From assembly GCA_910577755.1 (NCBI GenBank), contig CAJTNL010000025.1, positions 1 through 14,703 on the forward strand: DNA of 14,703 bases. The letters run 5' to 3'. This DNA is from an uncultured Eubacteriales bacterium (GTDB lineage Bacteria > Bacillota > Clostridia > Oscillospirales > Acutalibacteraceae). The notes under the pieces were generated by a model. It was given only the letters and a program-made list of their open reading frames with translations, did not search any database and was not told the DNA's origin. Shown here one piece after another: positions 6,873-13,607 of this stretch. Position 1 is the first letter of the stretch, and the number at the start of each line of letters is the position of its first letter. The position numbers and the translations under genes are program-made.

Positions 6873-7990
6873 TTTATCTGGACTATGCAGCCGCTACACC
6901 GGTAGATCCTGCAGTGCTGGAACGCTTTTGTCTCACAGCACAATCATTTTCTGGCAACCCTAACTCCCATCACAGCGCAGGATATGCGGCATCCACGGAG
7001 ATGGAGCGTGTTAGCGTCTCCATTGCTTCTATGCTTGGTATTAACCCGCAAGAAATCATCTATACCTCCGGAGCCAGCGAATCGAATAATCTATCCATTA
7101 AAGGTATTGCACGCACTTCACGTCATACAGGAAAGCATATTATATCAACTGCTCTGGAACATCCATCAGTTAGTGGCTGCTTGACAGCTTTGCAGGAGCT
7201 GGGATATGAAATTGACCTTGTAGATATTAAAAGTAATGGTAAAATTGATCTTACCCATTTACAGGAACTTTTGCGCAAAGATACAATATTGGCAGCCGTC
7301 AGTGCGGTAGACAGTGAATTAGGCACTATTCAACCGATTGACAAAATTATTGAAATATTACACGACTATCCAGAGTGTCATCTGCACATAGACGCTGCAC
7401 AAGCAGTGGGAAAAACAAAGCTAACCTTTCATGGTGCTGATACCGTGAGCTTTACACCCCACAAATTTTATGGCCTAAACGGAAGCGGTATTTTGTTTAA
7501 GCGTAAAGGACTTGTTATTGAACCACTGATACACGGTGGCGTTAGCACAACCATTTATCGCAGTGGTACACCAACACTGGCCTTGGCCGCGGCAACCGAT
7601 ACCGCATTGCAGTTAGCGCTGGTACAGCAGGCAGAACGGGTACGTACAGTGAAACAACATAATAAAGTTCTTCGCACTGTACTTTCCAGCTATGCAAAGG
7701 TGCAAATTAACAGTCCGACAGACGCTATTCCCCACATTTTAAATTTAAGCGTTCAAGGCGTTAAAGGTAATACGTTTCAAAAGGCGTTAGATAAATATGG
7801 TATCTGCGTTTCTGTAAAATCTGCCTGCTCTGTGAACGGAGCTCCCTCCCGGGCAGTGTTCGCCGTCAGCCGCAACCGCAAAAACGCTATGTGTTCATGG
7901 AGAATCAGTCTTAGTCATCTTACAACTAAGGATGAAATTGAACAATTTCTAACGGCATTTGATAAATGCTACCAGGAGTTGGTGAAATGA
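6869..7990 (+). CDS. Cysteine desulfurase, NifS/IscS-like
   Basis: A PLP enzyme that takes sulfur from cysteine as a persulfide for tRNA thiolation or Fe-S assembly. The 373-residue protein opens MIYLDYAAATPVDP. It shows TSGASESNNLSIKG (66-79), H98 in ALEHPSV, HIDAAQAVGK with D175 and Q178, and TPHKFYGLNGSG with PLP lysine K199. The phosphate loop is RSGTPTLA (231-238), and the catalytic cysteine is C320 in SVKSACSVNG. The usual HGGGQERGLRSGTEN is replaced by HGGVSTTIYRSGTP, so it is a divergent group member. AAAGGAG precedes the ATG, which overlaps tcdA by four bases. No IscU or SufE-like acceptor is encoded beside it. Position between tcdA and a ttcA-like gene suggests a dedicated tRNA sulfur donor. 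Confidence 0.92.
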   Translation: MIYLDYAAATPVDPAVLERFCLTAQSFSGNPNSHHSAGYAASTEMERVSVSIASMLGINPQEIIYTSGASESNNLSIKGIARTSRHTGKHIISTALEHPSVSGCLTALQELGYEIDLVDIKSNGKIDLTHLQELLRKDTILAAVSAVDSELGTIQPIDKIIEILHDYPECHLHIDAAQAVGKTKLTFHGADTVSFTPHKFYGLNGSGILFKRKGLVIEPLIHGGVSTTIYRSGTPTLALAAATDTALQLALVQQAERVRTVKQHNKVLRTVLSSYAKVQINSPTDAIPHILNLSVQGVKGNTFQKALDKYGICVSVKSACSVNGAPSRAVFAVSRNRKNAMCSWRISLSHLTTKDEIEQFLTAFDKCYQELVK

Positions 7991-8859
7991 GAAAAGAAAT
8001 GGAAACTTATCAACTAATTGAACGAAGTATTAATAAAAAGTATAGGAAAACGCTATGGAACCCTTTTATTGCCGCCATTAAACGATACAAACTGATTCAA
8101 AGTGGAGATAAAATTGCAGTTTGTATTTCTGGAGGAAAAGACTCCATGCTAATGGCAAAACTAATGCAACAATTACAACGCTACAGCGATATTCCCTTTG
8201 ATCTGATCTTTCTGGTTATGGACCCCGGGTATAACGAAATAAACCGGCAAAAAATTGAAAGCAACGCAAAGTTACTGCATATTCCCATTACTATATTCCA
8301 AACAAATATTTTTGACGTTGCTAACAATAGTGACAAATCTCCTTGCTATCTATGCGCACGTATGCGTCGAGGACATCTATATAGCAAAGCAAAAGAGCTT
8401 GGATGCAATAAAATTGCTTTAGGACATCATTTTAGCGATGTTATTGAAACAACGATTATAGGAATGTTTTACGGCTCACAATTGCAGTCCATGCTGCCTA
8501 AACTCCGCAGCAAAAACTTTGAAGGAATGGAACTGATTCGGCCAATGTATTGCATTCATGAAGAGGATATCCTCTCTTGGAAACGTTACAATGATTTAGA
8601 ATTCATTCAATGCGCCTGCCGTTTTACCGAAAACTGCACCATATGCGACAATGGAGGCGGCGGTTCCAAACGACAAGAGATTAAAACATGGCTGCGCCGA
8701 CTAAAGAGGGAGAATCCAAACATTGAAAAAAGCATTTTCAACAGTATTCATGCGGTATGTTTAGATACCATGGTCGGATACAAATCAAAAGGGCAGAAAC
8801 ATTCATTTTTAGAGCATTATGACGATACAGTCGATCCAACCAAAATTGATTCCATATAA
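7987..8859 (+). CDS. ttcA: TtcA-family tRNA 2-thiolation enzyme
   Basis: A PP-loop ATPase of the TtcA/TilS superfamily; E. coli TtcA makes 2-thiocytidine at tRNA position 32 with an Fe-S cluster. From the ATG at 7987 the protein has 290 residues. It has the PP-loop SGGKDS (48-53), CYLCARMRRGHLY with C120 and C123, IALGHHFSDVIETT (143-156), a third TtcA region RPMYCIHEEDIL, and a cysteine-rich part with C209, C211, C217 and C220 (CACRF...CTICDNG). AGGAG (7974-7978) is 8 bases before this start, which overlaps the desulfurase stop as ATGA; an in-frame ATG at 7966 lacks a site. The extra cysteines exceed what I recall for E. coli TtcA, so a variant cluster site is possible. Exact target base is inferred. 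Confidence 0.85.
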   Translation: MRKEMETYQLIERSINKKYRKTLWNPFIAAIKRYKLIQSGDKIAVCISGGKDSMLMAKLMQQLQRYSDIPFDLIFLVMDPGYNEINRQKIESNAKLLHIPITIFQTNIFDVANNSDKSPCYLCARMRRGHLYSKAKELGCNKIALGHHFSDVIETTIIGMFYGSQLQSMLPKLRSKNFEGMELIRPMYCIHEEDILSWKRYNDLEFIQCACRFTENCTICDNGGGGSKRQEIKTWLRRLKRENPNIEKSIFNSIHAVCLDTMVGYKSKGQKHSFLEHYDDTVDPTKIDSI

Positions 8860-9137
8860 AAATGTAACAGAACTATGTATATTATATCGAAAATTGTTTT
8901 AAATTCTTATTACAATGAGTATCAAGTACCCTTTTTTACTTTTATAACTACCGAAAAATGCTGTACAAGGTTTTAGTAATACTTTATTTGTTTTAACACA
9001 TATGCCTATCAAGGGGACCTCTACTGCTTAATATTAAATGATAGAAAAACACCTGGATAATTCTATTTTAGTACTAATATTTTAATAGCAAAACTAACTT
9101 AAAAAAACGAAAAGATGGATAAGAATTTTGCTTTTTA
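8860..9137. other. Intergenic stretch after the tRNA-modification operon
   Basis: AT-rich sequence with no ORF carrying a ribosome binding site. No clear terminator for the operon is visible; the only T-run, after GAGTATCAAGTACCC near 8929, lacks a good stem. Confidence 0.55.
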
Positions 9138-9166
9138 TTGATTTTATATAAAAGATATGATATAAT
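9138..9166 (+). promoter_or_regulatory. Promoter of nrdI
   Basis: TTGATT (9138-9143) and a perfect TATAAT (9161-9166) are 17 bases apart. The predicted transcript starts about 30 bases before the nrdI ATG at 9204. Confidence 0.75.
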
Positions 9167-9203
9167 ATATTATTATTTAAATTATGAAAGAGAGAAAATT
9201 TAT

Positions 9204-9554
9204 ATGAAAGTAGTATACATTTCCCGCACAGGGAATATCCAAAAGTTAATAGATCGTATTTCACCAGCAGATACACTTAAAATTGAATCTGGAGAAGAAT
9301 CGGTGAAAGAAAATTACATCCTCATTACCTATACGGATGGAGCTGGTATCATTCCTCCCGCTGTAGAAAAGTTTCTTGATTTAAACAATCAAAATTGCAA
9401 GGGCGTGGCTGTTAGCGGCAACAAAGAGCGCCATCCAGATACTTACTGCTTTGCTGCTGATAAAATTGAAGAAAAATACAGCCTTCCAATTCTAATAAAA
9501 TTTGATAAAGACGGAGATTCTTCTGTAGATGCCATTATCAAAGCAGCACTATAA
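9204..9554 (+). CDS. nrdI: NrdI-family flavoprotein
   Basis: NrdI is a small flavodoxin-like FMN protein that generates the oxidant to assemble the manganese-tyrosyl radical cofactor of the class Ib ribonucleotide reductase NrdF. From the ATG at 9204 the protein has 116 residues. It opens MKVVYISRTGNIQKLIDRI, where SRTGN is the FMN phosphate loop, followed by YILITYTDGAGIIPPAVEKFL and GVAVSGNKERHPDTYCFAADKI, then LPILIKFD, all NrdI features. A longer reading from 9138 would start inside the -35 box and is rejected. AAAGAGAG precedes the start. There is no nrdE, nrdF or nrdH in the window, so the gene stands alone between its own promoter and terminator; partners must be elsewhere or it has another redox role. 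Confidence 0.85.
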   Translation: MKVVYISRTGNIQKLIDRISPADTLKIESGEESVKENYILITYTDGAGIIPPAVEKFLDLNNQNCKGVAVSGNKERHPDTYCFAADKIEEKYSLPILIKFDKDGDSSVDAIIKAAL

Positions 9555-9628
9555 CATCGCTTGATACCCTTCAACCTTTAGGAAAATACAGTTTAAAAAA
9601 TATAAATTGTTAAATTAAATGAATCAAG

Positions 9629-9677
9629 AAACCAGTGGGTTAACATACTTTATGTTGTGCTAACCCACTGGTTTTTT
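9629..9677 (+). terminator. Intrinsic terminator of nrdI
   Basis: AAACCAGTGGGTTA (9629-9642) pairs perfectly with 9661-9674. An inner hairpin AACATA-ctt-TATGTT occupies the loop. The last Ts of the right arm continue into a T6 run (9672-9677). Confidence 0.9.
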
Positions 9678-9790
9678 AAATTATTGTGTTATTGGAATCT
9701 GTTTCCATATATAAATGAGTTTAAATTATAAAACACTGTAAAGATAACAGGAGTTGATATACCAAGCTGGACGAATTAAACTGCATACGC

Positions 9791-9868
9791 TTAAAAATTC
9801 TGTGCTATACTCTCTAACCATTCAGAGAAAACATCTATCATTTGCTGTCGGTGTATTCTACTTTTCAA
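9791..9868 (-). CDS. Putative 25-residue small protein, TTG start
   Basis: Behind the minus-strand promoter, AAAGGA is followed after about 10 bases by a TTG opening a 25-codon frame, KSRIHRQQMIDVFSEWLES..., ending at TAA 9793-9791. It is charged and probably helical, with no membrane segment or known motif. A properly spaced promoter, ribosome binding site and ORF in an otherwise decayed zone make it worth listing, but it may be the stump of a truncated gene. I do not recognise it. Confidence 0.3.
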   Translation of the reverse strand: MKSRIHRQQMIDVFSEWLESIAQNF

Positions 9869-9910
9869 AATACAGACATCCTTTTATCCTAGAAATTTAA
9901 TATTATTTTC

Positions 9911-9956
9911 AATATATTATAAGTATAAACTTTTGTCAATACAGATACAAACGTAT
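9911..9956 (-). promoter_or_regulatory. Minus-strand promoter with adjacent palindrome
   Basis: On the minus strand TTGACA (9939-9934) and TATATT (9916-9911) are 17 bases apart. GATAC-aaac-GTATC (9943-9956) lies directly upstream of the -35 box and could bind a regulator. It points toward the small ORF at 9868-9791. Confidence 0.5.
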
Positions 9957-10089
9957 CAAAACAAGAACTTTTCTTCTTTTTTACAAATGGTTATCCGTCA
10001 TAAAAAATATAATCACGTAACTTCTATTCTTTTATTATATATATTGTTCAATTAATTTAAACTTTTACTTTTAACGTTGCGGTATTCCC
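9957..10089. other. AT-rich spacer, nothing recognised
   Basis: There is no coding frame or structure I can support between the minus-strand promoter and the PqqD-like remnant. Confidence 0.5.
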
Positions 10090-10207
10090 TTAACAAGCAT
10101 ACATATCATCAAAATAGCAATACGCCATATTCTTCCATCAGTTCATCAATTATATTAGAAATACAAATTCCATCATAAACAAAAACATCCCAAATGCTGT
10201 TTACAAT
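10090..10207 (-). pseudogene. PqqD-like domain remnant, truncated and frameshifted
   Basis: On the minus strand an open stretch from 10207 to 10109 reads NSIWDVFVYDG, then ISNIIDELMEEYGVLLF. The IW...DG...II.EL.EEYGV pattern matches the core of PqqD-type peptide-binding domains, which hand RiPP precursors to radical SAM or other enzymes. A one-base shift after EEYGVL continues as YFDDMYAC to a stop at 10092-10090, as in a PqqD C-terminal helix. The N-terminal half and any start are missing. The break lies about ten bases from the tRNA-Asn remnant. It is short, so chance similarity cannot be excluded. Confidence 0.4.
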
Positions 10208-10221
10208 TTAAATTTCAATCA

Positions 10222-10266
10222 GCTCCTTAAGCTGGGCTCGAAACCAACGATCTTCTGGTTATTAGT
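10222..10266 (-). pseudogene. Degenerate 3' half of a tRNA-Asn gene
   Basis: On the minus strand this matches the intact tRNA-Asn at 14168-14243 from the anticodon stem to the discriminator base. Aligned by eye, about 35 of 46 positions agree, with one inserted base in the T loop (TTTCGAGC for TTCGAGT). The T arm GTTGG...CCAGC still pairs with wobble and AAGGAG of the acceptor arm is kept. The D arm, 5' acceptor strand and CCA are missing, and the anticodon triplet reads AAT, not GTT. Weak similarity (TTGAA) continues past the 3' end. It cannot make a working tRNA. Confidence 0.75.
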
Positions 10267-10409
10267 CTTAGTTCAATTGTATAAATTTATAGCAGACGAA
10301 AAATAACAAACCCAAATAAAAGGCTATGTAATAAGCAAGCGCTATAAAATCTGGAAACCACTTTTAGCTCTTAATCATTTATATTTGCTAAAACTTGTCC
10401 TAACCATCT

Positions 10410-10439
10410 TGAGTATTTTAAAAAATATTGTACATAGTA
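10410..10439 (+). promoter_or_regulatory. Candidate forespore (sigma-G/F) promoter of the GH18 gene
   Basis: TGAGTA (10410-10415) and CATAGTA (10433-10439) are 17 bases apart. They match the sigma-G/F pattern of TGAATA and CATNNTA with one mismatch in the -35 box. No good sigma-A promoter is seen before this gene. The ribosome binding site GGAAAGGTGAG (10483-10493) lies 8 bases before the ATG at 10502. Confidence 0.45.
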
Positions 10440-10501
10440 ATAGTAATTTCAAATATGGAATAAACACAATGAAAACAAGATCGGAAAGGTGAGTGACATG
10501 A

Positions 10502-12376
10502 ATGCCTAATATAAAATTAGTTTCCAATCATGATGGCACATACGACATTTTAATCAAATACTCCAAAAACGATGTAGAATTCGCATCAGAATTTGATGAT
10601 AAGCGACATATAATTCGAACATCTAAAAAAATTTCAGAAACAATCAAATCTCATGCAAAAAAAGCTAAAATAAAAAGTGTAAAAATTTTTGTTTCGGGCG
10701 TTATGGTTACCTCAATTGCTTTTTCATCTCTTTTTCCAGTTTTAGCCGCAACTGACCGATACAGCATGGGATACCTATATAGCGGCACCGATCTCCAGCA
10801 AATTGAATTTGTAAATCAAACTAATAACGCTCTAGACACCGTATCTCCAAGTTACTTTGATCTCCAAGAAAACGGAAGTTTAAAGCTAAATTATTTGAGC
10901 GAATATTTAATTGATAGTATGCATGAAAAAGGAATTAAGGTCGTACCATTCCTAAGCAACCATTGGAACCGTACTGCGGGTGTCAATGCACTGAAAGATA
11001 TCGAACTCCTTTCTACACAACTGGCAGACTATATTGAGCAATATAATTTAGATGGTGTGAATGTAGACATTGAAAATGTAACACATGAACATAGAGATCA
11101 ATATACACAGCTAGTCAGGCTGCTGCGTGGAAAAATCCCTGAATATAAAGAAATCTCTGTCGCAGTAGCAGCAAATCCTAATGACTGGCAGGTTGGGTGG
11201 CATGGCTCCTATGATTATACTGAACTTGCAAAGTATGCCGACCATCTTATTATTATGGCATATGATGAACACCATGAAGGCGGACAAGCGGGTCCTGTTT
11301 CAAGTATTGAATTTGTAGAAAACTCTGTTAAGTATGCTCTTACCAAAACCACTTCAGATAAAATTGTTGTTGGAATCCCTCTTTACGGGCGTGTTTGGAG
11401 TTTGGATAATGACCGAATTAAAGGTAAAGGAATTAGCAGTAAAACAATTCAAGATATTTTGAACAGCTGTGATGCAACTATAACCTATGATGAAAAAACA
11501 CAGTCAGCAAAGGCCGAGTTTACCATTACGGAAACCAACTCTGACTTCACCGTCGGCGGAGATTTTGTACTGCAGCCGGGAAACTATGTGGTTTGGTATG
11601 AAAATAATCAGTCTTACCAAGAAAAACTAAGTTTGATTGAAAAATATGACCTTAAGGGTGTCGGCTCTTGGTCATTGGGGCAAGAAGACCCTTCTATATG
11701 GAATCATTATGACAGTTGGTTAAATGGGGAAGCCGCTGATGATATCAATCCAGATCCATCTGTTCCTTCAACACCAAATCAACCAACAATACCACCCACT
11801 GACGATTCTACACCAAATCCGCCTGCAGCTGATGATACACCTACACCGAATCCGCCTACAACTGATGATACACCTACACCGAATCCGCCTGCAGCTGATG
11901 ATACACCTACACCGAATCCGCCTGCAGCTGATGATACACCTACACCGAATCCACCTGCAGCTGATGATACACCTACACCGAACCCGCCTGCAGCTGATGA
12001 TACAGCTACACCGAATCCGCCTGCAGCTGATGATATCAACTCCTCCACCGCACAAGAATATTTTATTTACGAGATTAAAGCCGGTGATACACTCTGGGAC
12101 ATCGCTCAAACATATTTAGGAGATGGAACCCAATATTCAAAAATTATGGATCTAAACAAATTAACAACTCACCTCATCTATCCAGGCACACAGTTAAAAA
12201 TACCCAGAGGTTTAAAAGAATTAAAACAATACACTGTAAAACAAGGAGATACTCTTTGGGAAATAGCTAACATTTACCTCGGATCAGGCGTTCGATATAC
12301 AGAAATTAAAGAACTTAACAAACTAACAAGTAATCTCATTTTTCCTGGTCAAATCCTTAAATTGCCTCAGTCATAA
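10502..12376 (+). CDS. GH18 glycosidase with C-terminal LysM pair (SleL/YaaH-like)
   Basis: A 624-residue exported or membrane-anchored glycosidase. Residues 1-58 are hydrophilic, with a basic stretch KKAKIKSVK before the hydrophobic segment 61-83 (FVSGVMVTSIAF...VLAA), a late signal peptide or membrane anchor. The GH18 barrel spans about 85-415: LDGVNVDIE has catalytic acid E191 with N187 in place of an aspartate, as I recall for spore SleL/YaaH enzymes; IMAYDEHH (251-258) and GSWSLGQED follow. A Pro/Thr/Asp linker of 11-residue repeats (about 435-511) leads to two LysM domains, about 522-568 and 576-622, each with GDTLW. LysM binds peptidoglycan; SleL-type enzymes cut spore cortex. Here the LysM pair is C-terminal, unlike SleL. 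A spore or wall hydrolase role is inferred. Confidence 0.88.
   Translation: MPNIKLVSNHDGTYDILIKYSKNDVEFASEFDDKRHIIRTSKKISETIKSHAKKAKIKSVKIFVSGVMVTSIAFSSLFPVLAATDRYSMGYLYSGTDLQQIEFVNQTNNALDTVSPSYFDLQENGSLKLNYLSEYLIDSMHEKGIKVVPFLSNHWNRTAGVNALKDIELLSTQLADYIEQYNLDGVNVDIENVTHEHRDQYTQLVRLLRGKIPEYKEISVAVAANPNDWQVGWHGSYDYTELAKYADHLIIMAYDEHHEGGQAGPVSSIEFVENSVKYALTKTTSDKIVVGIPLYGRVWSLDNDRIKGKGISSKTIQDILNSCDATITYDEKTQSAKAEFTITETNSDFTVGGDFVLQPGNYVVWYENNQSYQEKLSLIEKYDLKGVGSWSLGQEDPSIWNHYDSWLNGEAADDINPDPSVPSTPNQPTIPPTDDSTPNPPAADDTPTPNPPTTDDTPTPNPPAADDTPTPNPPAADDTPTPNPPAADDTPTPNPPAADDTATPNPPAADDINSSTAQEYFIYEIKAGDTLWDIAQTYLGDGTQYSKIMDLNKLTTHLIYPGTQLKIPRGLKELKQYTVKQGDTLWEIANIYLGSGVRYTEIKELNKLTSNLIFPGQILKLPQS
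11825..12034 (+). repeat. 33-bp tandem repeat in the GH18 linker
   Basis: Six 33-bp units from 11825 to 12022 plus a partial unit encode AADDTPTPNPP. Unit 2 has TT for AA and unit 6 has ATP for PTP. DNA identity between units is near perfect, so the linker length probably varies between strains. Confidence 0.9.
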
Positions 12377-12386
12377 AAAAATTCTT

Positions 12387-12426
12387 TGCAAAAAGTCTTT
12401 AACCGTTTGGTTAAAGACTTTTTGCA
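12387..12426 (+). terminator. Terminator of the GH18 gene
   Basis: A perfect 18-bp stem (12387-12404 with 12409-12426) closes a GTTT loop. The run TTTTT lies within the 3' arm. It begins 10 bases after the stop codon and is symmetrical enough to act on both strands. Confidence 0.85.
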
Positions 12427-13030
12427 TGCTTACAGGAACGTGGATTTGAATGAACTATACCCTATCTATACTCTATATAGTGAAATGTTTTGTTACATAC
12501 ATATTCAGTGTCTTTATTGCAATTTCTATTTTGTCTTTTTGTAAATAAGGATAGAAGATAATTGTTATTTACGAATTTTTATGTCCGAAAAACTTTGATG
12601 CAGATAGTACATCTACTCCTGCATTAAATATATCGTACAATATATATCTTAAAACATGCGCTTAGCGGTTAATGGCAATTAATCTTTTTCGCTTTTGTTT
12701 TGAAACTATTTTGCGCAATGTCCTTGTAAATACAACCAGATGACAAATGACCTATAACTTATTCATGCTTTTCCCCATAAACTGGGAGTATGCATTTGAT
12801 ATATATCTGTGGGCAAACAAAATGACTGCCTGCACTTTTTAAATTTTTATAATATCCGGTAGATACTTTATCCTTTTTATAAATTAAAAATTACCACAGA
12901 AAATAAAAAATGTCACATTATATCAGAATTTATCATATTTTTATAATTTGCGCACAGTTTCGATCTAACCTCAACAAAGTTAGACTTTATAGCGTAGCAG
13001 TTTTTATTATTACTGAGGCTTGCGTCCCAA
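12427..13030. other. Gene-poor AT-rich stretch
   Basis: No ORF with a ribosome binding site is visible. Small hairpins are present, for example TCTAAC/GTTAGA at 12964-12984 and ATGCAG/CTGCAT near 12598-12625. The reading from 12910 has no start signal and joins the decayed gene at 13048 only by frame coincidence. Confidence 0.5.
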
Positions 13031-13047
13031 AAAAGGAATCTTTAATC

Positions 13048-13245
13048 ATGATTACAACAGAACGAAAAAAGGAATTAAGAAAACTCTGGCTTGAGGAAAG
13101 TAATGAAATATGCACGCAACAATAAAGAAAGAAACTCACAAAAGAAGAACCCATACTTATTGAAAACTGGTATACTAGCTAGCTTTCAGAGCAATTACAA
13201 AAATTGTTCTATAACATTCTAAAATTACGAAAGGAGCTCTACTAA
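13048..13245 (+). pseudogene. Decayed small gene with two in-frame stops
   Basis: A ribosome binding site AAAAAGGA precedes the ATG at 13048. The frame reads ITTERKKELRKLWLEESNE to a TAA at 13123-13125, then continues in the same frame as RKKLTKEEPILIENWYTS to a TAG at 13180-13182, then LSEQLQKLFYNILKLRKELY to a final TAA at 13243-13245. All three parts are charged, helical and protein-like, which is unlikely by chance in non-coding AT-rich DNA. About 65 codons in total. The family is not recognised; a phage or mobile-element accessory protein is a guess. Confidence 0.5.
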
Positions 13246-13246
13246 A

Positions 13247-13333
13247 ATCACAGGCAAATTTTACATAAAAAAAGAGCTATTAAAGCAATATAATCCCTGC
13301 ACTGATGGATATAAATGATTTTGTGAAAACTAA
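13247..13333 (+). pseudogene. Second decayed small gene, start and Trp codon lost
   Basis: AAAGGAG (13230-13236) inside the end of the previous reading is followed after 10 bases by ATC where an ATG would be expected. It continues TGKFYIKKELLKQYNPCTDGYK, split here only by wording, then TGA (13316-13318), FCEN and TAA. A TGG-to-TGA change would give DGYKWFCEN. Spacing and orientation match a gene translationally coupled to the one before. I do not know the family for certain. Confidence 0.4.
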
Positions 13334-13372
13334 CCAAATAAAATTCAGAAAAGACGATATGTAATTTTGCAC
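13280..13372 (-). CDS. Possible 30-residue hydrophobic peptide, GTG start
   Basis: On the minus strand AAAGGAGG (13385-13378) stands 5 bases before a GTG at 13372-13370 that opens a 30-codon frame: QNYISSFLNFIWLVFTKSF, then ISISAGIILL. Upstream, TGTACA-17-TATAAT (13436-13408) is a reasonable promoter. It could be a small membrane peptide of type I toxin size. Against it, the frame is exactly codon-opposed to the decayed gene at 13247-13333, which by itself produces hydrophobic antisense readings. Confidence 0.25.
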   Translation of the reverse strand: MQNYISSFLNFIWLVFTKSFISISAGIILL

Positions 13373-13407
13373 GTGTCCCTCCTTTCCGCTGGAAAGAGTC
13401 GACAGCA

Positions 13408-13436
13408 AGAGTATTATACAGGATTTTATATAACTT
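13408..13436 (-). promoter_or_regulatory. Possible minus-strand promoter
   Basis: On the minus strand TGTACA (13436-13431) and a perfect TATAAT (13413-13408) are 17 bases apart, directed at the GTG-start small ORF. The -35 box matches 4 of 6. Confidence 0.35.
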
Positions 13437-13460
13437 GTACAGAATTTAGCAACAGTAACA

Positions 13461-13496
13461 AAAGCACCACCTAAAAATTTCGGTGGTGTTTTATTT
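13461..13496 (+). terminator. Intrinsic terminator after the decayed genes
   Basis: AAAGCACCACC (13461-13471) pairs with GGTGGTGTTTT (13482-13492) with one G-U pair; the loop is 10 bases and TTTTATTTC follows. It fits the end of a transcript carrying the two decayed genes. Confidence 0.75.
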
Positions 13497-13572
13497 CATT
13501 TTGTTGTGGGACATACGTGCTATGTTATACCAATACCAACAAAGAAAAAATCAACTAACTTTTTATAAATCT

Positions 13573-13601
13573 CTTACATTATGGAAAAATTAGTGTATAC
13601 T
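13573..13601 (+). promoter_or_regulatory. Candidate promoter for a structured RNA
   Basis: CTTACA (13573-13578) and TATACT (13596-13601) are 17 bases apart. Transcription would begin near 13608. Confidence 0.35.
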
Positions 13602-13607
13602 AAAAAT

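Noticed and set aside
7966..7986. Earlier ATG for the TtcA-like protein
   Set aside because: It has no ribosome binding site; AGGAG lies between it and the ATG at 7987, which is correctly spaced.
9138..9203. 22-residue N-terminal extension of NrdI
   Set aside because: It begins inside the promoter -35 box, and NrdI proteins begin at the MKVVY strand.
11779..12048. Long ORFs on other frames over the GH18 linker
   Set aside because: They arise from the stop-free 33-bp repeat and have no start signals.
12910..13047. N-terminal part of the 71-codon ORF before the decayed gene
   Set aside because: It has no ribosome binding site at 12910 and is low-complexity Ile/Phe-rich; the protein-like part begins at the ATG at 13048 with its own site.
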